From the NCBI GenBank assembly GCA_934675685.1, contig CAKURL010000028.1, forward strand, positions 1 to 20,600: 20,600 nt of DNA, given 5' to 3'. Origin of the DNA: an uncultured Candidatus Melainabacteria bacterium. GTDB lineage: Bacteria > Cyanobacteriota > Vampirovibrionia > Gastranaerophilales > Gastranaerophilaceae. Below, one piece after another: positions 14,575-20,600 of this stretch. How positions within the stretch are numbered: position 1 is the first letter of the stretch; every line of letters starts with the position of its first letter. A program made the translations under genes and the position numbers. The notes under the pieces are model-generated. The model did no database searches and had not been told where the DNA came from. It saw only the letters and a list, made by a program, of their open reading frames with translations.

Positions 14575-15339
14575 TTATGAAATACTATCTTCTAACCTAA
14601 AAAATTTTTTTGCATTTTTGCTTGTGATGTGCGCAAGTTCGTCGTATGGAATATCTTTGATTTTTGCGATTTCTTTTGCGCTAAAAGCAATGTATTTTGG
14701 AGAATTTTCTAACCCCCTAAACGGGTGCGGAGTGAGATATGGGCAATCTGTCTCAAGCATTAAATCTTCAAGATTGACCTCTTTTGCGACTTCTTTTGGA
14801 ACAACCGCATTTTTAAATGTCACAACGCCTCCAAGAGCGATTTTAAAGCCCAATATAGTACATTCTTTCATAAACTCAACGCTTCCAGAGAAGCAATGCA
14901 AAAGTACGTTTTTAGCCTTTTGTTCTTTTAAGATGTCCAATGTGTCTTTGTGTGCGTCTCTATCATGCACCACTATTGGCAAATCAAGAATTTTTGCAAT
15001 TTCTAGTTGAGTTATGAAACATCTTTTTTGAATTTCTTTGTTTTCTTTTGAATAATGGTAGTCGAGCCCGATTTCCCCGATGCCCACTACTTTTTCGTCC
15101 TTAGCCAGTTCAAGAATTTTTTTTGCGGTTTCGTCGTTGAATTTTTCGCAAAATTCTGGGTGCACACCCAAAAGCGCAAAAACATTTTCGTTTTTGTGGC
15201 AAAGTTCTAATATTGGTTCAAAATCCTCTTCGCCTGCAGCAGGGACGATTATTGTATCAACTCCTGCTTCTTTTGCTTCTTTTATAGCTAAAGCCGGGTT
15301 GGGTAACATATTTATATGTGCGTGTGTATCTATTAACAT
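14575..15339 (-). CDS. tatD: TatD family metal-dependent hydrolase (DNase)
   Basis: This 254-aa TIM-barrel protein has the metal ligands of the TatD family: DTHAHIN (H6, H8), GEIGLDYHY (E89), VVHDRDAH (H125), LLHCFSG (H148) and LETDCPYLTP (D198). Characterised members are Mg2+-dependent 3'-5' DNases or D-aminoacyl-tRNA deacylase-like enzymes. The exact substrate here is unknown. Length is normal. The ATG has no Shine-Dalgarno. A TGCTAAAAT extended -10 ends six nt before it, so the message may start at the ATG. Confidence 0.93.
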   Translation of the reverse strand: MLIDTHAHINMLPNPALAIKEAKEAGVDTIIVPAAGEEDFEPILELCHKNENVFALLGVHPEFCEKFNDETAKKILELAKDEKVVGIGEIGLDYHYSKENKEIQKRCFITQLEIAKILDLPIVVHDRDAHKDTLDILKEQKAKNVLLHCFSGSVEFMKECTILGFKIALGGVVTFKNAVVPKEVAKEVNLEDLMLETDCPYLTPHPFRGLENSPKYIAFSAKEIAKIKDIPYDELAHITSKNAKKFFRLEDSIS

Positions 15340-15345
15340 ACAAAT

Positions 15346-15354
15346 ATTTTAGCA
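15346..15354 (-). promoter_or_regulatory. Extended -10 of tatD, possibly leaderless
   Basis: On the minus strand, TGC (15354-15352) and TAAAAT (15351-15346) are followed by six nt and the tatD ATG. The -35 region is only T-rich. Confidence 0.45.
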
Positions 15355-15377
15355 CAATAAATTTGAATATAAAAATA

Positions 15378-15572
15378 TTAAATATCTTGTTTGCTTTTCT
15401 TTTCTTCTATCCAAACCACGGTTCTTTCGAACAATGGTTTTGTGAAATCTTTGTTTTTTTCTTCTAAAAATGGGTTTGTCATATATTTATCGTAATAATC
15501 GGCTCTTTTTTGGATTTTATATGCAAGAGTTTTCATATATTTTAATACATTTAATATTTTGGAATTTTTCAT
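15378..15572 (-). CDS. Hypothetical 64-aa protein upstream of tatD
   Basis: This small basic protein (about 64 aa) is rich in Lys and Tyr and probably helical, with no recognised domain. The frame is open much further upstream, but that extension runs through the rpsO terminator and the hairpin repeat. The start at 15572 is chosen because GGAGG lies five nt before this ATG, a much better site than at the alternative ATG at 15602. The stop is 38 bp before tatD. Codon use resembles the neighbours. Function is unknown. Confidence 0.65.
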   Translation of the reverse strand: MKNSKILNVLKYMKTLAYKIQKRADYYDKYMTNPFLEEKNKDFTKPLFERTVVWIEEKKSKQDI

Positions 15573-15670
15573 ATAAGCCTCCAAACTATTTTGTATTTTC
15601 ATTATGCCAATTTTAAATTTTTTTAAATTGCACGATTGGGTAGAATTTGAATTAATAATTAAGTTGAGAA

Positions 15671-15705
15671 TTAAAAATCGCACAAGGTATAACTCTTGTG
15701 CGATT
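15671..15705 (-). terminator. Rho-independent terminator of rpsO
   Basis: AATCGCACAAG (15676-15686) is perfectly inverted at 15695-15705 (11 bp, 8-nt loop). On the minus strand it is followed by TTT and A/T-rich sequence. It lies about 260 bp past the rpsO stop, on the far side of a hairpin repeat. Confidence 0.8.
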
Positions 15706-15737
15706 GAATGTTTTGTTTTTGGGTGGGTTGGTTTGGG

Positions 15738-15961
15738 TGCGGACTTCGCACAGCGTGCTTTGGCTCCTGTCAAATCGAAGATTTGAAACGTCGCCCATCT
15801 AAGGTCTTCGTCCTGTCCGCCAATGCTCATCGCATTGCCGTCACGGACTTCGCACAGCGTGCTTTGGCTCCTGAGGAAATCAAAGATTTCCACGTCGCCA
15901 TAGCTATGTCTTCGCATTATGCCACCCGTTCATCACGGCTGTCAAAATGCTCCGCACACTT
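15738..15961 (-). repeat. Modular hairpin repeat inserted in the rpsO 3' UTR
   Basis: A third locus of the family found at 205-1139. A 29-bp sequence at 15741-15769 recurs exactly at 15845-15873 (period 104), and each copy is followed by a hairpin and CGTCGCC. The stems differ: CAAATC/GATTTG at 15771-15785 and GGAAATC/GATTTCC at 15875-15891. A hairpin with CAATGC/GCATTG is at 15821-15837. The element starts right at the rpsO stop codon and lies before the terminator, so it is probably transcribed with rpsO. Confidence 0.75.
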
Positions 15962-16231
15962 TTAACCTCTAATGCCCAATTCTTTGATTAAGTTTCTATA
16001 TTTTTCAAGGTTAGCGTTTTTCAAATATGTAAGCATACCTTTTCTTCTTCCAACCATAACCAAAAGACCACGTTTTGCTTGGAAGTCTTTTTTGTTTGAT
16101 TTTAAGTGTTCTGTTAATTCAGAGATTTTTTGAGAAAGCATAGCGATTTGTACTTCGATGTTTCCGCTATCTTTTTCAGTTTTGCCGAACTTTTTAATAA
16201 GTTCTTGTTTGTTTTTCAAATTGATAGACAT
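15962..16231 (-). CDS. rpsO: Small ribosomal subunit protein uS15
   Basis: This 89-aa protein binds the central domain of 16S rRNA early in 30S assembly. GNIEVQIAMLSQKISELTEHLK and GRRKGMLTYLK are family hallmarks, and the length is exactly typical. The frame is open upstream to 16315. The start at 16231 is chosen for family length and for AAAGGA seven nt upstream. A short hairpin in the leader may be an autoregulatory site, since S15 controls its own mRNA in several bacteria. Confidence 0.97.
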   Translation of the reverse strand: MSINLKNKQELIKKFGKTEKDSGNIEVQIAMLSQKISELTEHLKSNKKDFQAKRGLLVMVGRRKGMLTYLKNANLEKYRNLIKELGIRG

Positions 16232-16258
16232 TGTTTTTCCTTTGTTATACTGATACTT

Positions 16259-16278
16259 TTGCCGCAAAATAGCGACAA
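16259..16278 (-). promoter_or_regulatory. Leader hairpin upstream of rpsO, candidate S15 site
   Basis: On the minus strand TTGTCGC (16278-16272) pairs with GCGGCAA (16265-16259) through seven pairs, one of them a U-G next to G-C pairs, with a 6-nt loop. It lies 27 nt upstream of the ATG. S15 is known to read a G-U/G-C motif in 16S rRNA helix 22 and in its own mRNA. The match here is suggestive only. Confidence 0.4.
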
Positions 16279-16364
16279 TATTGTTAAATATACAAAAAAT
16301 ATAAAAAAAATACAAACAAATTCTTTAAAAATTATTAATTTTTTAAGTTTTGTGAAGAATAAGC

Positions 16365-16392
16365 TTGCAAAGAGTTATTTTTCCTGTAAAAT
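16365..16392 (+). promoter_or_regulatory. Promoter of the rpsE-adk operon
   Basis: TTGCAA (16365-16370), a 16-nt spacer and TAAAAT (16387-16392) form a reasonable sigma-70 promoter. It would give a leader of about 135 nt before rpsE. Confidence 0.55.
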
Positions 16393-16418
16393 TAAGAAGT
16401 CAGAAATAAAAACATCTC

Positions 16419-16468
16419 GAATAACAACCCGCTTCAATTTTTCAAAAATTTGAGTGATTTTGTTATTC
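16419..16468 (+). promoter_or_regulatory. Leader hairpin before rpsE
   Basis: GAATAACAA (16419-16427) is perfectly inverted at 16460-16468, with further partial pairing inside (TCAA at 16434 with TTGA at 16450 and the T/A runs between). T-rich sequence follows to 16480. It could be an AT-rich attenuator or a ribosomal-protein operator. It is too AT-rich to be a strong terminator. Confidence 0.45.
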
Positions 16469-16534
16469 TTTTATATTTTTTAGATGTGAATAGTTAAGAA
16501 GAATAGAAATATTACAATAAGAAAGGTAATAAAC

Positions 16535-17176
16535 GTGGAAGAAAACAATCAAATCCAACCGGAAGCAAAAGAAGAAACAAAAGCAACTGAAACAGTTGAA
16601 GAAACAAAAGCTCCTGTTGAAGAACAAAAAGAAGAAAAGAAATTCCAAAGAAGAGGAAAAAGAAGAAAAATCGAAACAGTTGAACCAACTGAATCAGAAT
16701 GGAAAGAACAAGTTGTTCAAATCCGCCGTGTAACAAAAGTAGTTAAGGGTGGTAAAAAACTATCTTTCAGAGCAATTGTTATCGTTGGTAATAAAAAAGG
16801 TCAAGTAGGTATGGGCGTTGCAAAAGCTGCTGAAGTTATCATCGCTATTCAAAAAGCTGTTGCTGATGCAAGAAAAAATCTTGTTAGCGTACCTCTTTTC
16901 AATTCTACAATCCCACACATGATCACAGGAAGATCTGGTGCAGGTTCTGTTATTTTAAGACCAGCTTCAAAAGGTACTGGTGTTATCGCAGGTGGTGCGG
17001 TGAGAGCCGTTCTTGAACTTTCCGGCGTAGAAAACATTCTTTCTAAATCGTTAGGTTCTAAATCTCCTCTTAATGCTGCAAATGCTACTTTAAATGCTTT
17101 AAAAACTTTAAGACCATTTAAAGAAGTTGCTAAAGTTCGCGGCATTAGCGTAAAAGAAATGTTAGGACAAAAATAA
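16535..17176 (+). CDS. rpsE: Small ribosomal subunit protein uS5
   Basis: This 213-aa protein of the 30S subunit is important for decoding accuracy. The dsRNA-binding N-domain and the C-domain are intact (GNKKGQVGMGVAKA, GRSGAGSVILRPA and GTGVIAGGAVRAVLELSGV are typical). About 50 residues precede the usual start of the family. They are Glu/Lys-rich and acidic at first, then very basic (RRGKRRK). The start is GTG, preceded by AAGG about eight nt upstream. It is the first gene of its operon. rpsH, rplF and rplR, which normally come before it, are not here. Confidence 0.96.
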   Translation: MEENNQIQPEAKEETKATETVEETKAPVEEQKEEKKFQRRGKRRKIETVEPTESEWKEQVVQIRRVTKVVKGGKKLSFRAIVIVGNKKGQVGMGVAKAAEVIIAIQKAVADARKNLVSVPLFNSTIPHMITGRSGAGSVILRPASKGTGVIAGGAVRAVLELSGVENILSKSLGSKSPLNAANATLNALKTLRPFKEVAKVRGISVKEMLGQK

Positions 17177-17194
17177 GATTGAAGGATTATAAAA

Positions 17195-17380
17195 ATGGCA
17201 GATATTAAAAAGATAAAAATTAAACAAGTAAAAAGCACAATCGGCGCTTCTGAAAAACAAATTAAAGTTGTTCGCGCTTTGGGCTTGAAGAAAAAAGACC
17301 AAGTGGTTGAACACTATGCTTCAGCTACAATCATGGGTATGGTAAACAAAGTTCCTCACATTGTTGAGATAGTAGACTAA
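17195..17380 (+). CDS. rpmD: Large ribosomal subunit protein uL30
   Basis: This 61-aa protein of the 50S subunit has the short bacterial form. KIKQVKSTIGASEKQIKVVR is the family core and GMVNKVPHIVEIVD the usual ending. GAAGGAT lies about six nt before the ATG. Its position between rpsE and rplO is the standard spc-operon order. Confidence 0.95.
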   Translation: MADIKKIKIKQVKSTIGASEKQIKVVRALGLKKKDQVVEHYASATIMGMVNKVPHIVEIVD

Positions 17381-17415
17381 TTTAAAAAAGTAAATTTTAG
17401 GAAGGTAATAATATA

Positions 17416-17859
17416 ATGTTAACTTTAGAAGATATTAGACCAAACGAAGGCGCAACACACGCTAAAAAACGTAAAGGCAGAGGTATCGCTTCTGGACATG
17501 GTAAAACATCTTGCCGTGGTAACAATGGTGAAGGCCAAAGAAGCGGAAATTCTCACAAAAGAGGTTTTGAAGGTGGCCAAATGCCTTCATACAGACAAAT
17601 GCCAAAATTAAAAGGCTTCAAAAACAGATTTAGAGAAGAATCTGCAGCAATCAACGTTGCTAGATTGGCTCAAATCGAAGCTGAAGAAATCGATTTGGCA
17701 TATTTACAAGCTACAAAAAAAGCTTCTTCCACAGCTGTCGCATTAAGAATTTTAGGTAATGGCGAAATTTCTAAAGCAATTACGGTTAAAGCAAGCTACT
17801 TTAGCCCATCTGCAAAAGAAAAAATTGAAAAAGCTGGTGGAAAGGCAGAATTAGTATAA
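17416..17859 (+). CDS. rplO: Large ribosomal subunit protein uL15
   Basis: This 147-aa 50S assembly protein has a Gly/Arg/Lys-rich N-terminal tail (GRGIASGHGKTSCRG, about residues 22-36) that threads into 23S rRNA, followed by a globular C-terminal domain. GGQMPSYRQMPKLKGF is diagnostic. A strong AGGAAGG precedes the ATG. The stop shares one base with the secY start (TAATG), so translation is probably coupled. Confidence 0.96.
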   Translation: MLTLEDIRPNEGATHAKKRKGRGIASGHGKTSCRGNNGEGQRSGNSHKRGFEGGQMPSYRQMPKLKGFKNRFREESAAINVARLAQIEAEEIDLAYLQATKKASSTAVALRILGNGEISKAITVKASYFSPSAKEKIEKAGGKAELV

Positions 17860-19196
17860 TGCAACAAAATATCGATTCAGATAAAGTTGTTCAAAATCTA
17901 ATGGCAAGTTGGCAAGCGAGTGGATTAAAGCAAAAGCTTATATTCACTTTTGCCATAATTGCTATTTTCAGATTTGGCGCGCAATTGCCGATTTTTGGGA
18001 TAAACAACCATGTTTTCCAAACTTTAGCTTCTGGCAACAACTTAATCGGCTTCTTGGATATGTTCTCTGGTGGGGCTTTAGGGAAAGTTTCAATTTTTGC
18101 GTTGGGGATTGGTCCTTTTATCACATCTTCAATCATCATGCAACTTTTGGCTGTAATCATTCCTAGTCTTGAAAAAGCTCAAAAAGAGGACGGCGAAGCA
18201 GGAAGAAGAAAAATCCAACAATATACGAGAATATTTGCTGTAGGGTTGGCTTTGTTTCAATCTATTATTTTTGCGCTTGCGCTTTATAAGCTCCCAGGGG
18301 CTATTTTGCCAAACGTAAATACTGCTTTGTTCTTTGTTGGCTCTACTGTTTCTTTGACTGCCGGTGCAATCATTGTTATGTGGCTCGGCGAACTAATCAC
18401 AGAAAAAGGTGTCGGAAATGGCGCTTCTTTGTTGATTTTTGTGGGTATCATAGCTGGTATTCCTTTATATTGCGACAGAACCGCAACCCTAGTTGCGCAA
18501 GATTCAATGCTCCAAGTTGGGCTTTTGGCTCTGATTGCAATATTTTTAGCCACAATTGTTTTTATCATAATTTTGCATGAAGCAGCAAGAAAAGTGCCTA
18601 TCGTTTCTGCAAGAAGGCAAGTCGGAAACAAAATTTATGGCGGTCAAAATACAAACATTCCTTTCAAACTTAACCCAGGGGGCGTTATGCCAATCATCTT
18701 CGCAATCGCGATTTTGCTTTTCCCTGCAACAGTTTTGGGGATTGTGCAACAAATGAAAATTGACAATGTCATGATTGCAAGCATTTTTGAAAAGTTAAGC
18801 TTAATATTTAGCGCAAGCTCTATTTATTATTACGTTATCTATTTTGTCTTAATCGTCACTTTGACTTTCTTTTACGCGTCTATCATTCCATCGATGCAAC
18901 CAAAAGAAATCGCAAACAACCTTAAAAAATATGGTTCAGCTATTCCTGGGGTAAAACCTGGGAAGCCTACTGCGGATAAATTGAACGAAATTCTTACAAG
19001 AATTACTTTAATCGGTGCTTTGGCATTAGGGATTATTGCCATGGTTCCAACAGTAGCCACAAAAGTGACATCTATCACAACTTTCCAAGGCATTGGCGCA
19101 ACAAGCCTTATCATTTTGGTCGGCGTTGCTCTTGATTTCATAAACCAAATCAAAACGCACATGCTTGCAAAAAATTATGAAAGCTTTTTAAAATAA
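17859..19196 (+). CDS. secY: Protein translocase subunit SecY
   Basis: This 445-aa channel subunit of the Sec translocon in the cytoplasmic membrane has the expected ten hydrophobic helices. The first is at about residues 25-45, the plug region with GGALGKVSIFALGIGPFITS at 68-87. Cytoplasmic loops carry EARGRR-like RKVPIVSARRQ and the conserved PGKPTADKLNEI. It starts in a one-base overlap with rplO, as a coupled gene. Length is normal. secA and secE lie elsewhere. Confidence 0.97.
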   Translation: MQQNIDSDKVVQNLMASWQASGLKQKLIFTFAIIAIFRFGAQLPIFGINNHVFQTLASGNNLIGFLDMFSGGALGKVSIFALGIGPFITSSIIMQLLAVIIPSLEKAQKEDGEAGRRKIQQYTRIFAVGLALFQSIIFALALYKLPGAILPNVNTALFFVGSTVSLTAGAIIVMWLGELITEKGVGNGASLLIFVGIIAGIPLYCDRTATLVAQDSMLQVGLLALIAIFLATIVFIIILHEAARKVPIVSARRQVGNKIYGGQNTNIPFKLNPGGVMPIIFAIAILLFPATVLGIVQQMKIDNVMIASIFEKLSLIFSASSIYYYVIYFVLIVTLTFFYASIIPSMQPKEIANNLKKYGSAIPGVKPGKPTADKLNEILTRITLIGALALGIIAMVPTVATKVTSITTFQGIGATSLIILVGVALDFINQIKTHMLAKNYESFLK

Positions 19197-19214
19197 GCTA
19201 TAAGAGGTATAATA

Positions 19215-19877
19215 ATGAAAAAAGTATTTATATTTTTAGGCCCTCCAGGGTCAGGCAAAGGGACTCAAACTTCTCGTTTGGCGGATAAATTATCTATTCC
19301 TCACGTGGACACTGGTTCTTTGCTTAGAAAAAACATTCAAGACGGAACAAAGCTTGGCATAATTGCAAAAGGCTACATCGACAAAGGTCAATTGGTTCCA
19401 TTGGCGGTTGTGTCTGACGTTATTAAAGACAGACTTCAAAAAGACGATTGCAAAAATGGTTACATCTTAGATGGTTTCCCTCGCTCTGTTGAACAAGCTT
19501 ATGAATTAGAAAAAATCTTGAAAGATATCGGCACTTTCTCTTTAAAAGAAGATGCAATGGCCGTATATTTTGATATAGACAACGAAGTTCTAATTCAAAG
19601 ACTTATCAACCGTCGTTCTTGTCCAAAATGCGGTACAATCTATAATTTGATTTCTAATCCACCTAAAATTATGGATTACTGCGACATTTGCGACACAAAA
19701 TTGACCCAAAGAAAAGACGACAACGAAGAAACTGCGCGTTTGAGATTTGAAACATACGAAAAAGAAACTGCTCCTTTGTATGACTATTTCAAAGAAATTG
19801 GCATTTTAAAAGAAATCAAAGCTGATAGACCAATCGCGGAAATTTGGGAAAATTTAAAAGACATTATTTTTGAATAA
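19215..19877 (+). CDS. adk: Adenylate kinase
   Basis: This 220-aa enzyme catalyses ATP + AMP = 2 ADP in the cytoplasm. Walker A is GPPGSGKGTQ (9-18), the AMP-binding part has DTGSLLR and LDGFPR, and the LID domain carries four cysteines (C136, C139, C156, C159), so it is the zinc-binding long form. AGGT lies about six nt before the ATG, and secY ends 18 bp upstream. map and infA, which often follow, are absent. A terminator comes next. Confidence 0.97.
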   Translation: MKKVFIFLGPPGSGKGTQTSRLADKLSIPHVDTGSLLRKNIQDGTKLGIIAKGYIDKGQLVPLAVVSDVIKDRLQKDDCKNGYILDGFPRSVEQAYELEKILKDIGTFSLKEDAMAVYFDIDNEVLIQRLINRRSCPKCGTIYNLISNPPKIMDYCDICDTKLTQRKDDNEETARLRFETYEKETAPLYDYFKEIGILKEIKADRPIAEIWENLKDIIFE

Positions 19878-19904
19878 AAATAAAAAGTTTATCAATATAA
19901 TTTA

Positions 19905-19936
19905 TAAAAGAGCCCTATTTAAGGCTCCTTTTTTTT
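19905..19936 (+). terminator. Terminator of the rpsE-adk operon
   Basis: AAAGAGCC (19907-19914) pairs with GGCTC and the following T run (19923-19936) around an 8-nt loop, with one bulged C. Eight T follow. Confidence 0.82.
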
Positions 19937-19984
19937 GTCTTTTTTCTTATTTTTCATGTCTTGTTTTTTGAATTTTAACTTTTC

Positions 19985-20012
19985 TTAACATTCTTTTTAC
20001 TCATGTTATAAC
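19985..20012 (+). promoter_or_regulatory. Promoter of the right-edge gene
   Basis: TTAACA (19985-19990), a 16-nt spacer and TATAAC (20007-20012) with TG at 20004-20005 form an extended -10 promoter. The predicted start is near 20019, giving a leader of about 50 nt. Confidence 0.6.
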
Positions 20013-20071
20013 TACACTTTTTGTGGAATTAAATTATCAAAGACACTATTTTTATAAGGAAGGTAAATATT

Positions 20072-20600
20072 ATGGGTGTAGGCAAAGAAGCATTACAAAT
20101 GATGGCAAATTTATTCAAAAGCCAAGAATCTCAACAAATCGTTTCTTATGGGCAAGAATTAAAAAATAAAGCAATTGAAAACCTAGGAGAAGGCGCTACA
20201 GAAGAAGACAAAGCTCTAATCAATACAACAGTAGATAGCTTAGGCTCTGAACTTGCTTTTAGAGAACATGGCAGTATGTCAAATGACGAAGTTGTTCAAT
20301 ATCTTTCTCAAGGCGATAACGAACAAATTTCTCAAGCTTTATCGAACGCATTTTTGAACTCTGATGGTGTTACAGAAGATGGTGCATTTAGCTACGAAGA
20401 ATATGCGACTTTAAGAGGCGATTTTGATTTAAGAGAAGCAAGCAGCTTGAATAATAACCATGGTCAAATTGTCACATCTGCGACCCACGAAAACCTTGAA
20501 AGCAGATCTGCTATAAATAACCCTGTTTCTGCGGCAAGCTATGACTATAACCAACACACTCCTGAAGAAGTTGAAGCTTTAAAAGAAGGCTATACAAAGC
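20072..20600 (+). CDS. Unidentified protein with EF-hand-like stretch (partial, runs off the edge)
   Basis: An open frame begins at this ATG, with GGAAGGT about seven nt upstream, and continues for 176 codons to the window end. The protein is acidic, Gln/Asn/Ser-rich and soluble, and has no signal peptide. The section NSDGVTEDGAFSYEEYATL (about residues 96-114) resembles a calcium-binding EF-hand loop, but the ligand spacing is irregular. I recognise no family. It has its own promoter and is separated from adk by a terminator. Confidence 0.8.
   Translation, partial: MGVGKEALQMMANLFKSQESQQIVSYGQELKNKAIENLGEGATEEDKALINTTVDSLGSELAFREHGSMSNDEVVQYLSQGDNEQISQALSNAFLNSDGVTEDGAFSYEEYATLRGDFDLREASSLNNNHGQIVTSATHENLESRSAINNPVSAASYDYNQHTPEEVEALKEGYTK

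Noticed and set aside
15573..15917. N-terminal extension of the 64-aa ORF to a 179-aa protein
   Set aside because: The extension would cross the rpsO terminator and the hairpin repeat. A strong GGAGG lies before the ATG at 15572 instead.
16471..16476. TATATT as a second promoter for rpsE
   Set aside because: There is no -35 at a suitable distance, and T-rich sequence makes chance matches common. The pair at 16365-16392 is better.

Overview
This window is AT-rich bacterial chromosome carrying housekeeping genes. An Omp85/BamA protein with a signal peptide shows a cell with an outer membrane. Three POTRA domains on that protein, and ATP synthase beta and epsilon genes in a two-gene unit of their own, are both typical of the Cyanobacteriota. 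With the low GC content and several small genes I do not recognise, a non-photosynthetic relative such as Melainabacteria/Gastranaerophilales (Vampirovibrionia) is the best guess. This is inference, not proof.

Layout: 1-147 is the end of a plus-strand gene, possibly pilin-like, with a terminator. 205-1139 has no credible gene and is filled with GC-richer, hairpin-forming repeats. bamA (minus) follows, then a divergent regulator-like gene with a sigma region 4-like C-terminus. 4270-5705 (minus) holds rpsU, a YhcC-type radical SAM gene and a small membrane protein. 5853-7715 (plus) is rimP-nusA behind a leader with three hairpins, the last terminator-like. dnaX (minus) lies convergent to it. 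9824-11687 (plus) is atpD-atpC. 11764-15572 (minus) holds a membrane-anchored thioredoxin and a tight cluster: a 64-aa ORF, tatD, an 85-aa ORF, tlyA and a 396-aa ORF. rpsO (minus) has another copy of the repeat between its stop codon and its terminator. 16365-19936 (plus) is rpsE-rpmD-rplO-secY-adk, the distal half of the spc operon behind its own promoter and leader hairpin. An unrecognised gene with an EF-hand-like stretch runs off the right edge.

Most genes serve translation (bS21, uS15, uS5, uL30, uL15, RimP, TlyA), transcription (NusA), replication (DnaX), energy (AtpD, AtpC, Adk) and the cell envelope (SecY, BamA). The least ordinary material is non-coding. It is a dispersed family of modular hairpins whose flanks are conserved while stem arms vary in a compensatory way. 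Each copy lies sense-oriented downstream of a gene, in two cases starting at the stop codon. Candidate regulatory leaders precede rimP, rpsE and rpsO, and dnaX and tatD may be leaderless.
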